DNA from: Hydrogenophaga sp. 2FB
GTDB lineage: Bacteria > Pseudomonadota > Gammaproteobacteria > Burkholderiales > Burkholderiaceae_C
Assembly (NCBI RefSeq): GCF_005503365.1
Contig: NZ_SCML01000050.1
Location: 1 to 47,055, forward strand
Direction: 5' to 3'
Length of the DNA: 47,055 bases
This document shows positions 41,963 to 47,055 of this stretch, piece after piece. The notes under the pieces were generated by a model, which worked only from the letters and a program-made list of their open reading frames with translations, had not been told where the DNA came from and made no database searches. The translations under genes and the position numbers were made by a program. The stretch's first letter is position 1. The number at the start of each line of letters is the position of its first letter.

Positions 41963-43123
41963 ATGAACCATTCCACGCACACCGACCTGGCCAGCATCCG
42001 CGAAAAACTCCGCCATTACCTGGTGGAGGAACTGATCCCTTTCGAGAAGTCTCAGGGCATCTCCTACGAAGATCAACTGTCGCGCGACTTCGCGAAGACC
42101 ATCTGGAAGCGCTCGCGGGAGTTGGGATTTTATGGTCTGCAGCTGCCCGTCGAGCTCGGTGGCATCGGTCTGAGCGTGAGCGACCTGTGTGTGCTCAAGG
42201 ACGACGTGGCGGCCTCCGGCGCGATCCTCTCACCCCATGTGCTGGGCGACTGGGGTGGCCCCTCGCGCATCGGCAATCTCGTCAACGTCGCCACGCCGTA
42301 CCAGATCGAGAACTACATGCTGCCCGTGGCCCGAGGCGAGAAGGGCGCGTGCTTCGCGATGACGGAAACGCATTCGGGCTCCGATGCCACCAGCATCCAG
42401 ACCCGCGCGGTGCGCGATGGCGATCACTACATCATCTCCGGGCACAAGCACTACATCACCGCCTCGGCCTTCGCCGATGTCGCGGTGGTGATGTGCGTGA
42501 CCGATCCGGACAAAGGCGCGGATGGCATCTCGGCCATCCTCGTGGACCTCGACGCTCCAGGCGTGTCGCTCTCGTACGACTATCTGCCGATGACGGGCCA
42601 GCACGTCGACGCCGACATTCATTTCGACAACGTGCGCGTGCCGCGCGCCAACCTGCTGGGCGAGGAAGGTTCCGGCTTCAAGATCGCGATGGCGCGCGTC
42701 AACGTGAACCGCCTGCTGCATTGCCCCAACATGATCGGCCTGGCGCGCATGGCCTACCGCATGTCGCTGGACTATGCCAGCCAGCGTCGGCAGTTCGGTG
42801 GCCCCATCAGCCGCTTCCAGGCCATCCAGCACATGCTGGCGGACATGGCGACCGGCCTCTATGCCTGCGAAGGCATGGTGAAGGCCGCCGCCCTCATGGC
42901 CGATCGGGGCGAAGACGTGCGCAAGGAAGCCGCGATGTGCAAGCTGTTCGTGTCCGAGAAGTGCTTCGAGATCGCGGACAAGGCGGTGCAGATCCACGGC
43001 AACGTGGGCGTCACCAAGAACCACCCGGTCGAGTTCGCCTTCCGGCGGCTGCGGCTCTACCGCATCGTGACCGGCACCAGCGAGATCCAGCGCAACACCA
43101 TCGCCAAGGCGGTGCTGGCATGA
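41963..43123 (+). CDS. Acyl-CoA dehydrogenase family protein with unusual catalytic site
   Basis: A 386-residue protein of the normal family length. FAD-site motif CFAMTETHSGSDATSIQT, then DYLPMTGQHVDADIHFDNVRVP, ASQRRQFGGPISRFQAIQHM, and the C-terminal YRIVTGTSEIQRNTIAKAV. The usual base Glu just before GTSEI is Thr370 here, and the alternative base position (as in isovaleryl-CoA or long-chain enzymes) is Asn249 in VNVNRLLHC. Either the base is elsewhere or the reaction differs. No good ribosome-binding site precedes ATG 41963. First gene of a two-gene unit joined to the CaiB gene by the repeat element. Confidence 0.9.
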   Translation: MNHSTHTDLASIREKLRHYLVEELIPFEKSQGISYEDQLSRDFAKTIWKRSRELGFYGLQLPVELGGIGLSVSDLCVLKDDVAASGAILSPHVLGDWGGPSRIGNLVNVATPYQIENYMLPVARGEKGACFAMTETHSGSDATSIQTRAVRDGDHYIISGHKHYITASAFADVAVVMCVTDPDKGADGISAILVDLDAPGVSLSYDYLPMTGQHVDADIHFDNVRVPRANLLGEEGSGFKIAMARVNVNRLLHCPNMIGLARMAYRMSLDYASQRRQFGGPISRFQAIQHMLADMATGLYACEGMVKAAALMADRGEDVRKEAAMCKLFVSEKCFEIADKAVQIHGNVGVTKNHPVEFAFRRLRLYRIVTGTSEIQRNTIAKAVLA

Positions 43124-43188
43124 GGCGCCGCACGGCCGCTCCGAAGGCGCTCAGCCCCGCAGCGCATCGCGCGGAGGGTAGTCCAGTG
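43118..43188 (+). repeat. Intergenic stop-to-start repeat element, copy B (acyl-CoA dehydrogenase/CaiB)
   Basis: Runs from GCATGAG (last codon and stop of the acyl-CoA dehydrogenase gene) to the GTG of the CaiB gene, and is nearly identical to copy A. GGAGGG (43173-43178) is 7 bases before the start, the same distance as in copy A. The stem GCGCT (43147-43151) with AGCGC (43161-43165) is conserved. The flanking genes are unrelated to phnL and phnM, so the element moved as a unit. Confidence 0.85.
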
Positions 43189-44349
43189 AACGCCGCCGCA
43201 CCCATGCCCACATGCCTCACCGGGCTGGTCGTGCTGGACCTCGGTCAACTGCACCCGGGGCCCCACACCGCCATGTTGTTGCAGCAACTCGGCGCGACCG
43301 TGATCAAGGTCGAGCGCCCCGAGGTCGGGGACTCGGGCCGCGCGCTGGGCAGCGACACCTTTGCCAAGTACAACCGAGGCAAGCTGTCGATCGCACTGGA
43401 CCTGAAAAGCGAAGCCGATCGCAAGGTGTTGCTGGATCTCGCGCGGCGCAGCCATGCCCTGATCGAAGGATTCCGTCCCGGTGTGATGGATCGATTGGGC
43501 GTGGGCCATGCGCAATTGAAAGCGGTGAACCCGGCGCTGGTGATGTGCTCCATCTCGGGCTTCGGGCAGACCGGCCCCTACGCACAGCGGCCGGGGCATG
43601 ACCTGAACTACCTGGCTCTGGCGGGCTACTGGGCGGTGCCTTCACAGGTGCAGGACCACACCGGGCGCCCCAACGTGCGCCTCGCGGACTACTGCGGCTC
43701 CATGTACGCCGCGCTGTCGCTCGTGGTGGCCATGATGACCGCGCGCCAGACGGGGGTGGGGCAGCATCTGGATGTGTCGCTGCACGACGCCGTCACGGCA
43801 TGGACGCTGCACGGCATCGACGCCATGGTGCGCAAGACGGGCAAGGACGTCGGGCAGATGGGCCACGTGATGGCGGACAACGACCTGTTCGCCACGGCCG
43901 ATGGCCGCTTCATCGCCCTCGGCATTCTGGAAGAAAAATTCTGGGAAAACCTGCGCGCCTTGCTGGCGCCCGATTTCCCCGCCTTGGCGTCCATGGACTA
44001 CGAAACCCGCGCCAGGCGCATGCGCAACAAGCGGGCGCTGAACACGCTGTTGCGCTCGGTGTTCTTGCAGCGAAGTCTTGCGCAATGGGCCGCGTGCTTT
44101 GGCGATGCGGATATTCCCTGGTCTCCCGTGCTTGAGTACGACGAGGTGTTGCAGGACCCGCATGTGGTCGCACGGGCGGTCTCTTCCGCTTCGGCAGAGG
44201 ACGGCGGCCGCGTCGTCGGCTTTCCGGTGAAGTTCTCGTCGGGCCTTTCCCCTCAAGACCCGACGGCGCCCGGTCTGGACGGCGACCGTCAAACGATTCT
44301 GGATTGGCTGGCGTCGGACCGAGCACTGCCGGCAACCGCCCGCGGGTGA
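43186..44349 (+). CDS. CaiB/BaiF family protein, alpha-methylacyl-CoA racemase-like
   Basis: A 387-residue class III CoA-transferase-fold protein, GTG start directly after the repeat element. Typical segments: LDLGQLHPGPHTAMLLQQLG, YNRGKLSIALDL and CSISGFGQTGPYA. His138 (PGHDLNYLALAG) and Asp168 (LADYCGS) are 30 residues apart, as are His126/Asp156 of alpha-methylacyl-CoA racemase; the His is not expected in ordinary CoA transferases. With the acyl-CoA dehydrogenase and ligase it may process a 2-methyl-branched acyl-CoA. A CoA-transferase role cannot be excluded. Confidence 0.85.
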   Translation: MNAAAPMPTCLTGLVVLDLGQLHPGPHTAMLLQQLGATVIKVERPEVGDSGRALGSDTFAKYNRGKLSIALDLKSEADRKVLLDLARRSHALIEGFRPGVMDRLGVGHAQLKAVNPALVMCSISGFGQTGPYAQRPGHDLNYLALAGYWAVPSQVQDHTGRPNVRLADYCGSMYAALSLVVAMMTARQTGVGQHLDVSLHDAVTAWTLHGIDAMVRKTGKDVGQMGHVMADNDLFATADGRFIALGILEEKFWENLRALLAPDFPALASMDYETRARRMRNKRALNTLLRSVFLQRSLAQWAACFGDADIPWSPVLEYDEVLQDPHVVARAVSSASAEDGGRVVGFPVKFSSGLSPQDPTAPGLDGDRQTILDWLASDRALPATARG

Positions 44350-44361
44350 TGCGGCGGGCCT

Positions 44362-45198
44362 TCAGCGCCGTGCTTCGAGCGGCGCCACGAGCACATCGCT
44401 CTGCGCCCACTTTGCCAGGCGTTGGGCCACGCTGCCGGTCACCAGGCGTTCCAGGGTGGAGCTTTTGCGTCGACCCACGACGACCAGCTCGGCCTGGGTG
44501 GCGTGCTGGTGCAGTGCGGCGGCGTAGGCCGGGTCGCCATTGCCAATTTCATACGCGAATGCGGGGTGTTGTTCTTCCAGTGCGCCGACGAGTTGCGAGA
44601 GGCGGTCTCTCGCGTGCAGGCGCGAGCCGATGCGGTGGGCCTGGATCGATTCGAACGACGCGTCGGCCATGCGCAGCCGGGAGTCTTCAATGGTGTCGAT
44701 CGCGTGGAACAGCCGCAGTTCGGAGGTCTTGCAGAACCGACGGCCGATGTCGATCAGCTTCGTGGACAGCGGCGACAGGTCGATCGCCACCAGCACCCGT
44801 TCGTACACGCTGGCGGGCTCGCGCTTGACCACCAGCAGCGGGCACATGCTGCCGTGCACGGCCTGGTCGAGCGTGGTCCCGCGGTGGAATTTTTTCCAGT
44901 TGCGGTGCGTCAAAGGCCCCATGACCAGCAGGTCCGCCGTGCGCGCTTCGGTCAACACGTCATCGATCGAGCACGTTTTCTGCACCGTGTGCACCGTCGC
45001 GTGGGTGCGCCGGGCGAGTTGGCGGGCGCGTTGTTCCAGGCGCGCGATCGGGTCGCTCAGGAAGGGGTGGCGCTCTTCCGCGTAGAAAACCAACCGCAAC
45101 GTGGCCCGGTGTTGCTGGGCCAGCAGCGCTGCGCGTTCCAGCGCATGCTCGGAGTTCGTGGTGAAGTCGGAGACGGCAAGAATGGAGTTGAAATTCAT
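44362..45198 (-). CDS. Tandem universal stress protein (two UspA domains)
   Basis: A 278-residue protein with two Usp domains. The first starts NFNSILAVSDFTTNSEHALE and has LVMGPLTHR; the second starts YERVLVAIDLSPLSTKLIDI and ends with the ATP-binding pattern VVVGRRKSSTLERLVTGSVA (G-x2-G-like with GS). Resembles UspE-type tandem proteins induced by low oxygen or starvation. Convergent with the CaiB gene (12 bp) and 84 bp downstream of rnk on the same strand. Confidence 0.9.
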   Translation of the reverse strand: MNFNSILAVSDFTTNSEHALERAALLAQQHRATLRLVFYAEERHPFLSDPIARLEQRARQLARRTHATVHTVQKTCSIDDVLTEARTADLLVMGPLTHRNWKKFHRGTTLDQAVHGSMCPLLVVKREPASVYERVLVAIDLSPLSTKLIDIGRRFCKTSELRLFHAIDTIEDSRLRMADASFESIQAHRIGSRLHARDRLSQLVGALEEQHPAFAYEIGNGDPAYAAALHQHATQAELVVVGRRKSSTLERLVTGSVAQRLAKWAQSDVLVAPLEARR

Positions 45199-45282
45199 GA
45201 GACAGATCCTGGACGTGCGAAAGCCCGCCCTGTGGCATGCCGCCTGCAGGGACGCTATCGGTGGTGAACGAAGAGGTGCGAA

Positions 45283-45684
45283 CTACGTGGTGTAGTCGCC
45301 GCTGGCTTCAGGCTGGAACAACAGCTCGAGGATTTCGGCCGCGCAGTGGTCCCCGTTCGGGGTTTGCCAACGCGCGATGGCGCCCACGCGCTGCCCGATG
45401 AGGCTCGCGCCCACGGGTGACAGCACCGAGATGAAGCCCACGTGGGGCTCCGCATCGCCGGGGTAGCACAGGGTGAGTTTCTGCTGCTTGCCGGTCTGCA
45501 GGTCGGCGACGATGACTTGCGAGTACATCGTGACGACGTCGGCGGGGATCGCTTGCGAAGGAACCTGCTCCAGCGATTCCAGGGTATCGAGCAGGTCGGG
45601 CGAGACTTGCCCGTTGGGCAGGTTTCTCAGGCGGGCGAAGTCGAGCTCGGTGAGCAGACGTTCGCTGTCCAGGGTCTTTTGCAT
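45283..45684 (-). CDS. rnk: Nucleoside diphosphate kinase regulator Rnk (GreA/GreB-like)
   Basis: A 133-residue protein: N-terminal helical piece (KTLDSERLLTELDFARLRNL) and a C-terminal GreA/GreB-like FKBP domain (LCYPGDAEPHVGFISVLSPV, GASLIGQRVGAIARW). Matches Rnk in length and order. Start at 45684 with GGAG 7-10 bases upstream; the longer start at 45699 has none. Rnk is thought to bind RNA polymerase or affect nucleotide pools. Confidence 0.85.
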   Translation of the reverse strand: MQKTLDSERLLTELDFARLRNLPNGQVSPDLLDTLESLEQVPSQAIPADVVTMYSQVIVADLQTGKQQKLTLCYPGDAEPHVGFISVLSPVGASLIGQRVGAIARWQTPNGDHCAAEILELLFQPEASGDYTT

Positions 45685-45748
45685 GTGGCACTCCAACATG
45701 GGCGGACACGACGCACACAGGCGACGGCCGCGATCGCGCGGGGCTTGG

Positions 45749-45798
45749 GCCCGGCGATAGATGGATGCGCAAAAAGGAGGGAAGGGGTATCGCCGGGC
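45749..45798 (-). repeat. Perfect 11-bp inverted repeat between the small ORF and rnk
   Basis: GCCCGGCGATA (45749-45759) pairs exactly with TATCGCCGGGC (45788-45798); the 28-base loop contains a purine-rich run (AAAAAGGAGGGAAGGGG). The right arm touches the stop codon of the small ORF at 45799. It may be a terminator-like or protective stem; no T tract follows. Confidence 0.6.
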
Positions 45799-45927
45799 TT
45801 AGGAATGTGCGGCCGGCTGGCGCAGTCCCGCCGAGCCCATCAGCTTGCGACCGGCCACAGTGTCGCCGGCCAGGAGGGCCAGGCGCGCGCTGAGTCGTGC
45901 AGTGTGAATGGGGTGGTGGAAGGCCAT
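45799..45927 (-). CDS. Possible small protein of 42 residues
   Basis: Starts ATG 45927 (MAFHHPIHTARLSARLALLA) and ends at TAA directly before an 11-bp inverted repeat. Positively charged, with one short hydrophobic stretch. No strong Shine-Dalgarno. I do not recognise it. It is the only coding candidate in the 353-bp gap between rnk and srkA (45685-46037), and it may be chance. Confidence 0.35.
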   Translation of the reverse strand: MAFHHPIHTARLSARLALLAGDTVAGRKLMGSAGLRQPAAHS

Positions 45928-46037
45928 GCCCGCAGTGTAGGCTTTCCGGGCGGCGCGCGGGTGGTCTGGCGCGAGTGTCGCACTGAAGCCAGGGGTATTG
46001 CGTGGCACCGCACAGGCCTGGCGCGCGATGGCCGGCC

Positions 46038-47055
46038 TCAAGCCATCAACGGCGCATTCTGCATTTCCCCGATCTGCTCCACCAGCATGTCGACCTGGCC
46101 TTGCCAGTAGTCGCGGGTGCCGAACCAGGGGAAGTTGATCGGGAAGGCCGGGTCGTCCCAGCGGCGCGCGACCCACGCGCTGTAGTGGATCAGGCGCAGC
46201 GTGCGCAGCGGTTCGATCAGCGCCAGTTCGCGCCGGTCGAAAGGGCGGAACTGTTCGTAGCCGTCGACCAGCGCGCCGAGTTGTTGCGTCTGCTGGCGGC
46301 GGTCGCCCGAGAGCAGCATCCAGAGGTCTTGCACGGCCGGGCCGGTGCGCGCGTCGTCCAGGTCCACGAAGTGCGGGCCGGCGCCGGGTTGGCCTTCGGG
46401 GGTCCAGAGGATGTTGCCAGGGTGGCAGTCGCCGTGCAGGCGGATGCACTGGATGCCGTCTTCATCTGCCGGTGCGTCGGGCCTGAGAACGGGGTGCGCT
46501 TCGATCAGCGCCAGTGCTTCTTCCAGCGCCGCGGCCCAGGCCGTGCGCACCTCGGGGGCGACGGCGGCGTGCTCCATCAACCAGTCGCGCGGCTCGTGTG
46601 CGAACGCGGCGGCATCGAGGGCCGGGCGCACCACGAACGGCCGCGCCGCGCCCACGCTGTGGATGCGCGCGAGAAAGCGGCCGATCCATTCGAGCACCTC
46701 GAAGTTGTCCAGCTCCGGGCGGCGGCCGCCGCGCCGTGGGCTCACGGCAAAGGTGAAGCCGCCGAAGTGGTGCAGGGTCTGGCCTTGCACGCGCAGCGGT
46801 GGCACGGCCGGGATTTCGGCGGCGGCGAGTTCCTCGGCAAACGCATGCTCTTCGGCAATCTGCGCGTCGCTCCAGCGCCCGGGGCGGTAGAACTTGGCCA
46901 CCACCTGGTCCACACCGTCCACGGGCGATTCGAGGTGGATCTGGTAGACCCGGTTCTCGAAGCTGTTGAGCGCGCTCATGCGCCCGTCGCCCCACAGGCC
47001 GATGTGGGCCAGCGCGTCCTGCACCACGTCGGGGGTGAGGGCGCTGTAGGGGTGG
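46038..47055 (-). CDS. srkA: Stress response kinase SrkA (YihE/RdoA), N-terminus cut by window end
   Basis: The frame is open to the end of the window and the start lies outside; about 338 residues are seen. The sequence matches E. coli SrkA: LNSFENRVYQ, VVAKFYRPGRWSDAQI, the catalytic loop CIRLHGDCHPGNILW and the metal loop FVDLDDARTGPAVQDLWMLL. A Ser/Thr protein kinase of the choline-kinase-like fold that protects cells under stress. The visible N-terminal part (HPYSALTPDVVQDALAHIG) indicates only about 10 residues are missing. Confidence 0.92.
   Translation of the reverse strand, partial: HPYSALTPDVVQDALAHIGLWGDGRMSALNSFENRVYQIHLESPVDGVDQVVAKFYRPGRWSDAQIAEEHAFAEELAAAEIPAVPPLRVQGQTLHHFGGFTFAVSPRRGGRRPELDNFEVLEWIGRFLARIHSVGAARPFVVRPALDAAAFAHEPRDWLMEHAAVAPEVRTAWAAALEEALALIEAHPVLRPDAPADEDGIQCIRLHGDCHPGNILWTPEGQPGAGPHFVDLDDARTGPAVQDLWMLLSGDRRQQTQQLGALVDGYEQFRPFDRRELALIEPLRTLRLIHYSAWVARRWDDPAFPINFPWFGTRDYWQGQVDMLVEQIGEMQNAPLMA

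Overview
The window is high-GC, densely coded DNA with many 4-bp ATGA/GTGA gene overlaps. Full formate dehydrogenase (fds), C-P lyase (phn), Bug-type substrate-binding protein and SrkA/Rnk gene types suggest a betaproteobacterium of order Burkholderiales, probably Comamonadaceae (for example Hydrogenophaga-like). This assignment is inferred from gene content and style, not from a marker gene. It reads as metabolically versatile chromosome, with one transposase remnant at the left edge and no phage, tRNA, rRNA or CRISPR.

Layout. 1-568: tail of an IS transposase and non-coding flank. 0.6-2.4 kb: AraC regulator divergent from a small RBBP9/YdeN-type hydrolase. 2.4-5.7 kb: a GlaH/CsiD glutarate hydroxylase followed by an FMN L-2-hydroxyacid dehydrogenase, divergent from a LysR regulator. 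5.7-14.1 kb: a long leftward operon (Bug binding protein, aspartate dehydrogenase, ProC-type reductase, four-gene polar amino acid ABC importer, GntR regulator, VOC protein, FAD amino-acid oxidase-like enzyme) with a tandem palindromic operator in front; its substrate is unknown. 14.3-18.6 kb: Lrp-type regulator divergent from bifunctional PutA. 18.7-29.9 kb: complete phosphonate region, phnN-DUF1045-phnF leftward and phnGHIJKLM, phnCDE and a PhnZ-like HD protein rightward, with matching PhnF-type sites at both rightward promoters and a candidate Pho box before phnC. 29.9-37.2 kb: NAD-dependent molybdenum formate dehydrogenase fdsGBA-fdhD-fdsD, divergent from a ModE-like regulator with a 22-bp palindrome between. 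37.2-38.1 kb: glutaminase. 38.2-44.3 kb: an acyl-CoA cluster (acyl-CoA ligase, Bug binding protein, LysR, acyl-CoA dehydrogenase, racemase-type CaiB protein) sharing a 10-bp promoter motif. 44.4-47.1 kb: leftward stress and housekeeping genes (tandem UspA, Rnk, SrkA cut by the window end).

Most notable: (i) a roughly 70-bp near-identical element that fills exactly the space from stop codon to start codon in two unrelated operons (phnL/phnM and acyl-CoA dehydrogenase/CaiB), carries a strong Shine-Dalgarno and can form alternative hairpins; (ii) a glutarate pathway in which an FMN dehydrogenase takes the place of LhgO; (iii) an uncharacterised amino/imino-acid catabolic operon; (iv) a C-P lyase locus with no phnP in view but a 2H-phosphoesterase-like DUF1045 gene; (v) an acyl-CoA dehydrogenase without Glu at either usual catalytic-base position, next to a CaiB protein with the His/Asp pair of alpha-methylacyl-CoA racemase.
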